From assembly GCA_004556395.1 (NCBI GenBank), contig SFHK01000040.1, positions 1 through 19,951 of the forward strand: a DNA stretch of 19,951 bases, read 5' to 3'. Below, in pieces: positions 9,608 to 16,149 of the stretch. Within the stretch, counting starts at the first letter, position 1; each line of letters starts with the position of its first letter. The position numbers and the translations under genes are program-made. The notes beneath the pieces are model-generated. The model saw only the letters and a list, made by a program, of their open reading frames with translations, searched no databases and was not told the origin of the DNA. Source of the DNA: Clostridiales bacterium (lineage in GTDB: Bacteria; Bacillota; Clostridia; Christensenellales; Aristaeellaceae).

Positions 9608-9970
9608 ATGAATGTGTTAACGTATGGCCTGACCGTGACAGGCATCGGTCTGCTCATCGTGTTCGTCGGCTTGGGAATCCTGATCGGTCTTCTGACGCTG
9701 ATGGCCGTGATTTTCAAGGCGATCGATAAAAAAAAAGCAGCACGTAAGGCAGAGCTGCTGAACGCCGTCACGCAGGAAGTTCCGGCCGAGATCGAGCCCG
9801 AGGAAGTCGTGGATGACGCGCAGGACGTCGGCACCGACGAGCTGATTGCGGTCATCGCCGCGGCCATTGCGGCCTATGACGGCGGAAGCAGGAATCTGGT
9901 TGTCAAGTCCGTACGCCGGGTGAACGGCTGGAAGAACGCCGCCCGCTCCGAGCAGGTTTACAAATTCTGA
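9608..9970 (+). CDS. OadG/MmdD-like small membrane subunit of a Na+-pumping decarboxylase
   Basis: A 120-residue protein with one N-terminal membrane helix (about 8-37, Gly/Leu/Ile-rich), a charged KKKAARKAEL stretch, an acidic Pro/Glu/Asp linker (about 57-77), an Ala-rich DELIAVIAAAIAAY helix and the family C-terminus VRRVNGWKNAARSEQ. OadG/MmdD-type subunits stabilise the complex and connect the soluble carboxyltransferase to the membrane pump subunit. It lies 22 bases after the 12S-like gene and 30 bases before the biotin carrier. A run of nine A's at 9728-9736 encodes the Lys triplet after the helix and is a possible polymerase-slippage site. No ORF of a usual size arises in the shifted frames there. 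Confidence 0.85.
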   Translation: MNVLTYGLTVTGIGLLIVFVGLGILIGLLTLMAVIFKAIDKKKAARKAELLNAVTQEVPAEIEPEEVVDDAQDVGTDELIAVIAAAIAAYDGGSRNLVVKSVRRVNGWKNAARSEQVYKF

Positions 9971-10000
9971 GAATGGATCATTTGAATGGAGGAAACCATC

Positions 10001-10393
10001 ATGCGTAAGTTCCAGATCACCGTTAACGGTCAATCCTATGAAGTGGAAGTCGAAGAAGTCGGCGCGTCCGCGCCCGTTGTCGCACCCGCTCCCGTCGCTG
10101 CGCCCGCTCCGGTAGCCGCCGCTCCGAAGGCCGCTCCCGTGCCCGCCGCCGCTCCGAAGGTTGCCGCCGCTCCCGCTGGCGCCGAGTCCATCAAGGCGCC
10201 CATGCCCGGCAACATCAACGACGTGAAGGTCACCGCCGGCCAGTCCGTCAGGAAGGGCGACGACCTGGTGATCCTCGAGGCCATGAAGATGGAAAACGAG
10301 ATCAAGGCGCCCCGTGACGGCGTTGTGGCCAGCGTCAACGTGACCAAGGGCCAGACCGTCAACACCGGCGACGTGCTCGTGTCTCTGAAGTAA
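10001..10393 (+). CDS. Biotin carboxyl carrier protein of the decarboxylase/transcarboxylase (MmdC / 1.3S type)
   Basis: Carries the carboxyl group on biotin between carboxyltransferase and membrane subunits. The 130-residue product has a short N-terminal part (RKFQITVNGQSYEVEVEEV), a flexible Ala/Pro-rich linker at about 23-60, and a C-terminal biotinyl domain with the EAMKMEN motif; Lys96 is the expected biotin-attachment site. This layout matches MmdC/GcdC and the 1.3S transcarboxylase subunit. The start at 10001 is chosen because GGAGG (9988-9992) lies 8 bases upstream; an in-frame ATG at 9986 overlaps that site. It is the only biotin domain in the cluster, so it must serve both carboxyltransferases (8110 and 11964). 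Confidence 0.95.
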   Translation: MRKFQITVNGQSYEVEVEEVGASAPVVAPAPVAAPAPVAAAPKAAPVPAAAPKVAAAPAGAESIKAPMPGNINDVKVTAGQSVRKGDDLVILEAMKMENEIKAPRDGVVASVNVTKGQTVNTGDVLVSLK

Positions 10394-10398
10394 TCGAC

Positions 10399-10436
10399 TC
10401 GTTTCCTCTGAACCCAACCGTAAAAGACGGAAACGA
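10399..10436 (+). repeat. Inverted repeat (hairpin) inside the decarboxylase operon
   Basis: TCGTTTCC (10399-10406) and GGAAACGA (10429-10436) are perfect 8-base complements around a 22-base loop, in the 66-base gap between the biotin carrier and the OadB-type gene. No T-tract follows, so it is not a classical terminator. It could stabilise the upstream mRNA or mark a processing site. Confidence 0.5.
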
Positions 10437-10459
10437 CAAAGATTGGAGTTGGATGACAT

Positions 10460-11935
10460 ATGAGCCGTATGCAGAGAAAAACGTTCCGCAATCGGTGCTT
10501 CGCCATCGCGCTCATTCTGATGCTCGCGTGGATGTGCTCAGCGCTTGCGGAAAGCCTCACCTCGGGCAAGACGGACACAGCCGCGCCCGAGGTAACCGAA
10601 ACCGTTGCGCCGGAAGCGCCCGCCGCGGAGAACACCGAGGCGGCAGCCGAACTTACGACCGAATACAAGGATCCCGAAATCAACTTCTGGGATGGCATCG
10701 TGAAAATCGCCAAGTCTACCGGCTTCGCGGGAGGCACCTGGCGTGAGTACGTGATGATCGCCATTGCCTGCCTGCTGCTGTATCTGGCTATCGTGAAGCA
10801 GTTTGAGCCGCTGCTGCTCATGCCGATTGCCTTCGGTATGCTGCTGGCCAACCTGCCCCTCGCGGGTCTGATGGGCGACCCCAGCTATTCCTTCTTCGAT
10901 TCTCTGGAAGCCGCGAAGGCCGCGGCCGTGGCGTCCCGCCACGATGTGGCCGAGATTACCTACCGTCTGGACGAAGCGACCAACACCATGCGCTACGGCA
11001 TCCAGACCTCCAACGGCGGCCTGCTGTACTACCTGTACAAGGGCGTAAAGCTGGGCATCTACCCGCCGCTGATCTTCATGGGCGTCGGCGCGATGACGGA
11101 CTTCGCTCCCCTGATCGCCAACCCCTCCGCACTTCTGATGGGCGCGGCCGCGCAGCTGGGTATCTTCATCACCTTCATCGGCGCGAAGGCGCTCTTCGGC
11201 TTCACGGCTCGTGAAGCTGCCGCGACCGGTATCATTGGCGGCGCGGACGGCCCCACGGCCATCTTCGTCACCACGAAGCTCGCTCCGCACCTGCTTGGCC
11301 CGATCGCCGTCGCCGCGTATTCGTACATGGCGCTGGTGCCGGTCATTCAGCCCCCGATCATGAAGGCGCTCACCACGCAGAAGGAACGCACGATCCGCAT
11401 GGGTCAGCTGAGAAGCGTCTCCAAGACCGAGCTGGTCATCTTCCCGATTCTGGTTACCATCATCGTGTCCCTGCTGCTGCCGGACGCTGCGTCCCTGGTC
11501 GGCATGCTGATGCTGGGCAACCTGATGCGCGTGTGCGGCGTGACCGAGCGCCTGAACAAGACCGCGCAGAACGAGCTGTGCAACATCGTCACCATCTTCC
11601 TGGGTCTGACCGTTGGCGCAACTACCAATGGCACCACGTTCCTGAAGCTTCAGACGCTCGAAATTGTGGCGCTTGGCATCGTTGCCTTCAGCTTTGGCAC
11701 CGCGGGCGGCGTACTGCTGGCTAAGCTTATGAATAAGCTCTCCGGCGGCAGGATCAATCCGCTGATCGGCTCCGCCGGTGTATCCGCCGTTCCGATGGCG
11801 GCGCGCGTATCGCAGAAAGTGGGACAGCAGTATGATCCCGGCAACTTCCTGCTGATGCACGCCATGGGCCCGAACGTTGCCGGCGTTATCGGCAGCGCCG
11901 TGGCGGCGGGCGTGTTTATCGCCCTGTTCGGCTGA
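10460..11935 (+). CDS. oadB: Na+-translocating decarboxylase beta subunit (OadB/MmdB family) with N-terminal extension
   Basis: Membrane subunit that decarboxylates carboxybiotin and exports Na+. Family residues are present at a constant +60 offset from Klebsiella OadB numbering: Asp263 in GGADGPTAIF (D203), Tyr289 in AYSYMALVP (Y229), Asn433 (N373), Gly437 (G377), Ser442 (S382) and Arg449 in GVSAVPMAARVSQ (R389). The 491-residue protein is therefore about 60 residues longer at the N-terminus than that homologue. The extra part looks like a signal peptide (basic residues, hydrophobic 14-29, ALA at 28-30 before Glu31), then an Ala/Glu/Thr/Pro-rich acidic stretch to about residue 70, before the usual FWDGIVKIAKSTGF start. 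The ATG at 10460 has only a modest GGAG-type site; later in-frame Met codons exist (residue 4 and beyond). Confidence 0.93.
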   Translation: MSRMQRKTFRNRCFAIALILMLAWMCSALAESLTSGKTDTAAPEVTETVAPEAPAAENTEAAAELTTEYKDPEINFWDGIVKIAKSTGFAGGTWREYVMIAIACLLLYLAIVKQFEPLLLMPIAFGMLLANLPLAGLMGDPSYSFFDSLEAAKAAAVASRHDVAEITYRLDEATNTMRYGIQTSNGGLLYYLYKGVKLGIYPPLIFMGVGAMTDFAPLIANPSALLMGAAAQLGIFITFIGAKALFGFTAREAAATGIIGGADGPTAIFVTTKLAPHLLGPIAVAAYSYMALVPVIQPPIMKALTTQKERTIRMGQLRSVSKTELVIFPILVTIIVSLLLPDAASLVGMLMLGNLMRVCGVTERLNKTAQNELCNIVTIFLGLTVGATTNGTTFLKLQTLEIVALGIVAFSFGTAGGVLLAKLMNKLSGGRINPLIGSAGVSAVPMAARVSQKVGQQYDPGNFLLMHAMGPNVAGVIGSAVAAGVFIALFG

Positions 11936-11963
11936 TCGAATCGTTAATTAGGAGGAAGTTATC

Positions 11964-13367
11964 ATGGGAAAGGTAATGATTACTGATACCATTCTTCGCG
12001 ACGCCCATCAGTCCCAGGCCGCAACCCGTATGCGCACTGAGGACATGCTGCCCGCCTGCGAAGTACTGGATAACGCCGGTTTTTATTCTCTGGAATGCTG
12101 GGGCGGCGCGACGTTTGACAGCTGCCTGCGCTTCCTGAATGAAGACCCGTGGGTGCGCCTGCGCAAGCTGCGCGAGGCCATGCCCAAGACGAAGCTGCAG
12201 ATGCTGTTCCGCGGCCAGAACATTCTGGGCTACAAGCACTATGCCGACGACGTGGTGGATGAGTTCGTCCGCCTGTCCATCAAAAACGGCATCAACGTCA
12301 TCCGCATCTTCGACGCGCTGAACGATCCCAGAAACCTCAAGCAGGCCATTGACTCCACCAACAGGTACAACGGCATCTGCGAGGTGGCCATGAGCTACAC
12401 CGTCTCTCCCGTGCACACCGAGGATTACTTCGTAGACCTCGCCGTACAGTTCGAGAAGATGGGCGCGCAGAACATCTGCGTGAAGGACATGGCGAACCTG
12501 CTGCTCCCGTATCAGGCCTACAGCCTGATTAAGAAGCTGAAGCAGGCGCTGAAGAAGGAAACGCTCGTGCACCTGCACACCCACAACACCACCGGCACCG
12601 GCGACATGGTCAACCTGAAGGCCATCGAGGCGGGCGTAGACATCGTGGACTGCGCGCTGTCCCCGCTGGCCAACGGCACCTCTCAGCCCGCGACCGAGTC
12701 TCTGATCGCCACGCTGCAGGGCACCGAGTATGACACCGGCATCGACCTGAACGAGCTGACCAAGGCCACCGAGCATTTCCGCAAGGTCGCCCAGAAGCTG
12801 CAGGCGGAAGGCATCCTGGATCCCAAGGTGCTGCGCGTGGACGTGAACACCCTCAAGTATCAGGTGCCCGGCGGCATGCTGTCCAACCTCATCAACCAGC
12901 TCAAGCAGGCCGGCAAGTCCGACAAGCTGTACGAGGTGCTGGCGGAGGTTCCGCGCGTGCGCAAGGACTTCGGCTATCCGCCGCTGGTCACGCCCACCAG
13001 CCAGATCGTCGGTACGCAGGCCGTGATGAACGTCATCGCGGGCGAGCGCTACAAGATGAACCCCAAGGAGTCGCAGGGCCTCATGCGCGGCGAATACGGC
13101 AAGCTGCCGGCGCCCGTGAACGAGGAAGTGCGCCGCAAGGTTATCGGCAACGCGAAGGTCATCACCTATCGTCCCGCCGACGACCTCAAGCCCGAGATGG
13201 AGAAGTATCGCAAGGAGTGCGCCCGCTGGTATACCCAGGAAGAGGACGTGCTCAGCTACGCGCTCTTCCCGCAGGTTGCCCCCAAGTTCTTCGAGTATCG
13301 CCAGGCCGAGCAGCTCAAGCTCGACAACAGCGTGCTGGATAAGAAGAACAACGCAATGCCCGTGTAA
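11964..13367 (+). CDS. oadA: Pyruvate/oxaloacetate carboxyltransferase (OadA / transcarboxylase 5S family), no biotin domain
   Basis: Transfers the carboxyl group between oxaloacetate/pyruvate and carrier biotin in an (alpha/beta)8 barrel with a divalent metal. The 467-residue product has TDTILRDAHQSQAATRM (metal ligand Asp13), the FRGQNILGY segment, the Lys expected to be carboxylated (Lys174 in CVKDMANL), the metal ligands His205 and His207 in LHTHNTTG, and the C-terminal carboxylase domain (PGGMLSNL, PPLVTPTSQIVGTQA, GEYGKLPAPV). It stops before the Pro/Ala linker and biotinyl domain that full OadA (about 590 residues) carries, so it resembles the 5S transcarboxylase subunit and needs the biotin carrier encoded at 10001. 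TAGGAGGA lies just upstream of the ATG. It is the last gene of the operon, followed by a strong terminator. Confidence 0.94.
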   Translation: MGKVMITDTILRDAHQSQAATRMRTEDMLPACEVLDNAGFYSLECWGGATFDSCLRFLNEDPWVRLRKLREAMPKTKLQMLFRGQNILGYKHYADDVVDEFVRLSIKNGINVIRIFDALNDPRNLKQAIDSTNRYNGICEVAMSYTVSPVHTEDYFVDLAVQFEKMGAQNICVKDMANLLLPYQAYSLIKKLKQALKKETLVHLHTHNTTGTGDMVNLKAIEAGVDIVDCALSPLANGTSQPATESLIATLQGTEYDTGIDLNELTKATEHFRKVAQKLQAEGILDPKVLRVDVNTLKYQVPGGMLSNLINQLKQAGKSDKLYEVLAEVPRVRKDFGYPPLVTPTSQIVGTQAVMNVIAGERYKMNPKESQGLMRGEYGKLPAPVNEEVRRKVIGNAKVITYRPADDLKPEMEKYRKECARWYTQEEDVLSYALFPQVAPKFFEYRQAEQLKLDNSVLDKKNNAMPV

Positions 13368-13392
13368 GATCGCAGGGGCGATTGCCTGAACG

Positions 13393-13425
13393 AAAGGGAC
13401 GTCTGAAGCTTCGGACGTCCCTTTT
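13393..13425 (+). terminator. Rho-independent terminator of the decarboxylase operon
   Basis: A 14-bp stem (13393-13406 with 13411-13424, one T-G pair) closes on an AGCT loop. The T-tract is short (TTTT at 13422-13425), but the stem is long and GC-rich. Confidence 0.85.
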
Positions 13426-13446
13426 GCGTAGAAATGGGGGAGAGGG

Positions 13447-13929
13447 ATGAATCAGGCGGAGGTCTGTCGGTATCTGGACGAGCATGGAATTTCCTACGAG
13501 AAAATGGAGCACAGAGCCGTGTACAACATGGAGGAGGCCGAGGCGCTCCGGCTGCCGCACCCGGAATGGGACGCGAAGAACCTGTTTGTCCGCGACGACA
13601 AAAAGCAATTCTATGCCCTGATCACCGTGAAGGGCGACAAGCGGGTCGATCTGAAGGCGTTCCGCAAAGCGCAGGGACTGCGGAATCTTTCCCTTGCGTC
13701 GGAGGAGGAGCTGATGGGCTATATGCGGCTTTCGCCCGGAACCGTGTCGCCGCTGGGGCTTCTGAACGACCCGGCGCACCGCGTTCATTTCTACATCGAC
13801 GCGGAGCTGGCGGAGGGCGGAATCGCCGTCCATCCGAACGAAAACACGGCCACGCTCTGGCTGCGGACGGCGGACTTGATTCATTTTCTGCGGGAATATG
13901 GGACTGAAGTGCGCGTGGTGAAAATCTGA
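13447..13929 (+). CDS. Ala-tRNA(Pro) deacylase, ProXp-ala/PrdX family
   Basis: Free-standing trans-editing enzyme expected to hydrolyse Ala mischarged onto tRNA(Pro). The 160-residue product has the YbaK/ProX fold signatures in their ProXp-ala form: AKNLFVRDDKKQFYALIT with conserved Lys44 (equivalent to Lys45 of the Caulobacter enzyme), the MRLSPGTVSPLGLLND loop (about 93-108), and VHPNENTATLWLRTADLIHFL near the C-terminus. The start at 13447 is directly preceded by a GGGGGAGAGGG stretch. It lies between two terminators, 79 bases after the decarboxylase operon, and has no obvious promoter of its own. It may depend on readthrough or a promoter I cannot see. Confidence 0.9.
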   Translation: MNQAEVCRYLDEHGISYEKMEHRAVYNMEEAEALRLPHPEWDAKNLFVRDDKKQFYALITVKGDKRVDLKAFRKAQGLRNLSLASEEELMGYMRLSPGTVSPLGLLNDPAHRVHFYIDAELAEGGIAVHPNENTATLWLRTADLIHFLREYGTEVRVVKI

Positions 13930-13941
13930 AACTACAAAGAG

Positions 13942-13967
13942 AACGTCGGAGGTTTCCGGCGTTTTTT
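13942..13967 (+). terminator. Rho-independent terminator after the tRNA(Pro) deacylase
   Basis: A 9-bp stem (13942-13950 with 13955-13963, one T-G pair) with a GGTT loop, followed by six T's at 13962-13967. Confidence 0.88.
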
Positions 13968-14096
13968 CGTTCAGATGTTTTCTGTAGAAATTATTTTTAT
14001 ATAGCAACATCGTGCGCAGATAAAAATTATGAGCTTTTACATCGCAATAAATTGGGCGAAAACAAAAAAAGTGTGATGAAAATTTGTCCAAAGTGC

Positions 14097-14125
14097 TTGA
14101 CAAAAGAAGGGATATCAAATAAAAT
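14097..14125 (+). promoter_or_regulatory. Strong sigma-A type promoter of the importer operon
   Basis: A perfect TTGACA (14097-14102) and TAAAAT (14120-14125) are separated by exactly 17 bases, within an AT-rich stretch (about 13960-14160) that contrasts with the GC-rich genes on both sides. This is one of the best promoter matches in the window. Transcription would start near 14132 and give a leader of about 45 bases. Confidence 0.85.
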
Positions 14126-14129
14126 ATCC
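14110..14129. promoter_or_regulatory. Inverted repeat over the -10 box, candidate operator
   Basis: GGATAT (14110-14115) and ATATCC (14124-14129) form an inverted repeat around an 8-base AT-rich centre. The repeat covers the -10 hexamer at 14120-14125. A bound repressor here would block RNA polymerase. No regulator gene lies in the window, so the protein is unknown. Confidence 0.4.
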
Positions 14130-14178
14130 ATATGGTTAAACGCGGACGATGAACGTAACAATATGGAGGATGGAGTTC

Positions 14179-15138
14179 ATGAGCGATCTGGCAGTCAGAA
14201 ACCATCGAACCCTCGGAAGACGCGTGTCCCGCTGGGCACATGAACGGAAACTGGGAAGAAACTGGCAATTCTATCTGATGCTTCTGCTGCCCCTCGCGTG
14301 GTATTTCATCTTCTGCTATATGCCCATGTACGGAATTACCATCGGCTTCAAAAAATACAAGGCCGTCGTCGGCATCTGGAACAGCGAATGGCTGGGCTTC
14401 AAGTGGTTCCGCGATTACTTTGCTTCCCCGTATTTTACGCGCACCTTGTACAACACCCTTTCCCTGAGTCTTTTATCACTCGTGTGCGGCTTTCCGCTGC
14501 CGATTTTGCTTGCGCTGATGCTCAATGAGGTTTCCAACCGCGTCTATCAGAAATTCGTTCAAAACGTCACCTACATCCCGCACTTCCTCTCCACCGTCGT
14601 CATCGTCGGCCTGCTGAGCAGCTTCACCAACCGCGATTACGGCATTGCGAACAAGGTCATCGAGTGGGCGGGCGGTACGCCGGACAACTGGATGCAGGTT
14701 CGCAGCATGTTCCGGCCGCTGTACGTCGGCTCCAGCGTGTGGCAGAACATGGGCTGGGATTCGATCATCTACATCGCCGCGCTGGCCGGCATCGACCCGC
14801 AGCTGCACGAGTCGGCCTACATCGACGGCGCGAACCGCTTCCAGTGCATGTGGCACATCAATCTGCCGGGCATCATGCCCACGATCGTCATTCTGCTGAT
14901 TCTGAACTCCGGTCATGTGCTGTCGGTCGGCTTCGAAAAGGTCTACCTGATGCAGAACAACATGAACATGGACGTGTCCGACGTAATCGCGACCTACGTA
15001 TACCGAATCTCGCTCCTCGATTCCAACCAGTTTGAGCTTTCAACGGCCATCGGTCTGTTTAACTCGGCCATCAACTGCGCGGTTCTGGTGATCGTGAATC
15101 AGATTTCCCGCTCGCTGGGCGAAACCAAGCTGTGGTAA
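14179..15138 (+). CDS. ABC importer permease, LplB type (carbohydrate uptake family 1)
   Basis: Inner-membrane permease of 319 residues, one half of a binding-protein-dependent importer, probably for oligosaccharides or glycosides. It has the LplB-type start (FYLMLLLPLAWYFIFCYMPMYG and IGFKKYK), about six hydrophobic segments, and the EAA loop ESAYIDGANRFQCMWHINLPG beginning at Glu211, with the conserved Gly that contacts the ATPase. GGAGG (14165-14169) is 9 bases before the ATG at 14179; other in-frame ATGs at 14149 and 14170 lie before or on top of that site. It ends 14 bases before the second permease. No ATPase gene is present in the operon. Confidence 0.9.
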   Translation: MSDLAVRNHRTLGRRVSRWAHERKLGRNWQFYLMLLLPLAWYFIFCYMPMYGITIGFKKYKAVVGIWNSEWLGFKWFRDYFASPYFTRTLYNTLSLSLLSLVCGFPLPILLALMLNEVSNRVYQKFVQNVTYIPHFLSTVVIVGLLSSFTNRDYGIANKVIEWAGGTPDNWMQVRSMFRPLYVGSSVWQNMGWDSIIYIAALAGIDPQLHESAYIDGANRFQCMWHINLPGIMPTIVILLILNSGHVLSVGFEKVYLMQNNMNMDVSDVIATYVYRISLLDSNQFELSTAIGLFNSAINCAVLVIVNQISRSLGETKLW

Positions 15139-15152
15139 AGGAGGAAGGGGCA

Positions 15153-16088
15153 ATGTCGCAGAAAATCGCAGCCCGGGCACTGAGGAAGCCCGCGCACAAT
15201 TCCCGCAAGGCCAAAGAGGACATTCTCTTCGAGTGGATCGTATACTTCATTCTGGCGCTGCTTTCGATCATCATCGTGTATCCGCTGTGGTTCGTGATCA
15301 TCGCGTCATTCTCTGAGGCGAAAATGGTTATCTCCGGCGAGGTACTGTGGCGGCCGGTGCATGTGACGCTTGAGAACTACGCCGAGTGCCTGAAAAACGG
15401 CGACCTGATGATCGGCTACCGCAACTCGCTGGGCATGCTGTTTCTGGGAACCGCGGTGAACCTGGTGCTGACCATCCTGTGCGCGTATCCGCTGTCCCGC
15501 CGCGACCTGTGGGGCAAGAGCGGCATCATGCTGTACGTCACCTTTCCGATGTTCTTCTCCGGCGGCATGATTCCCACCTACCTGCTGGTGAGCAAGACGC
15601 TGCACTTGACCAACAGCTGGTGGGCGGTCATTCTGGTGGGCGGCATCGCGACATACAATATGATCATCATGCGCACGTTCTTCTCCGGCTCCATTCCGTA
15701 TGAATTGCAGGAGGCGGCGCAGATCGACGGCTGCACGCCGTTCGGCATCCTGTTTCGAATCATCCTGCCGCTGTCCATCCCGGTCATCTGCGTCATCGGC
15801 CTGTACTACGGCGTGTTCCTGTGGAACAGCTACTTCCAGAGCCTGGTCTACCTGACGGACAAGAACAAGTGGCCGCTTCAGCTGTTCCTGCGGCAGATTC
15901 TTGTGGCGAACGACGTTTCCGCCGTCGACGGCGGCGCGTCTGTGGACGAAATGGCACGCCGCGCCATGCGCGCGGAGACGATCAAGTACGCCATCGTCGT
16001 GCTCGCGTCGGTGCCCATGCTGATCATCTACCCGTTCGTGCAGAGATACTTCGTGAAGGGCGTCATGATCGGCTCGGTCAAGGGCTGA
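15153..16088 (+). CDS. ABC importer permease, YtcP/LplC type
   Basis: Second permease half of 311 residues, pairing with the product at 14179. It has a basic N-terminus, a first membrane helix at about 30-52 (YFILALLSIIIVYPLWFVIIASFS), and the EAA loop EAAQIDGCTPFGILFRIILPLSIP starting at Glu187, followed by GLYYGVFLWNSYFQSLVYLTDKNKWPLQLFLRQIL, which is characteristic of YtcP-like permeases. The extended C-terminus YPFVQRYFVKGVMIGSVKG is the standard family ending. AAAGGAGG (15138-15145) precedes the ATG at 15153; an in-frame GTG at 15132 lies before that site and was not used. The binding protein follows after 61 bases. Confidence 0.92.
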   Translation: MSQKIAARALRKPAHNSRKAKEDILFEWIVYFILALLSIIIVYPLWFVIIASFSEAKMVISGEVLWRPVHVTLENYAECLKNGDLMIGYRNSLGMLFLGTAVNLVLTILCAYPLSRRDLWGKSGIMLYVTFPMFFSGGMIPTYLLVSKTLHLTNSWWAVILVGGIATYNMIIMRTFFSGSIPYELQEAAQIDGCTPFGILFRIILPLSIPVICVIGLYYGVFLWNSYFQSLVYLTDKNKWPLQLFLRQILVANDVSAVDGGASVDEMARRAMRAETIKYAIVVLASVPMLIIYPFVQRYFVKGVMIGSVKG

Positions 16089-16149
16089 TCCGTAAAGGGT
16101 TTCTTGAGCGGTATATCCGCTTTGGAAAAAAATAAAAGGAGGCTTCACC

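Noticed and set aside
9728..9736. Run of nine A's in the OadG-like gene as a programmed slippage site
   Set aside because: It simply encodes three Lys after a membrane helix; shifted frames give no recognisable product.
8011..9867. A 618-codon minus-strand open frame opposite the carboxyltransferase gene
   Set aside because: It is the mirror of a conserved plus-strand family protein and shows no domain or credible ribosome-binding site.
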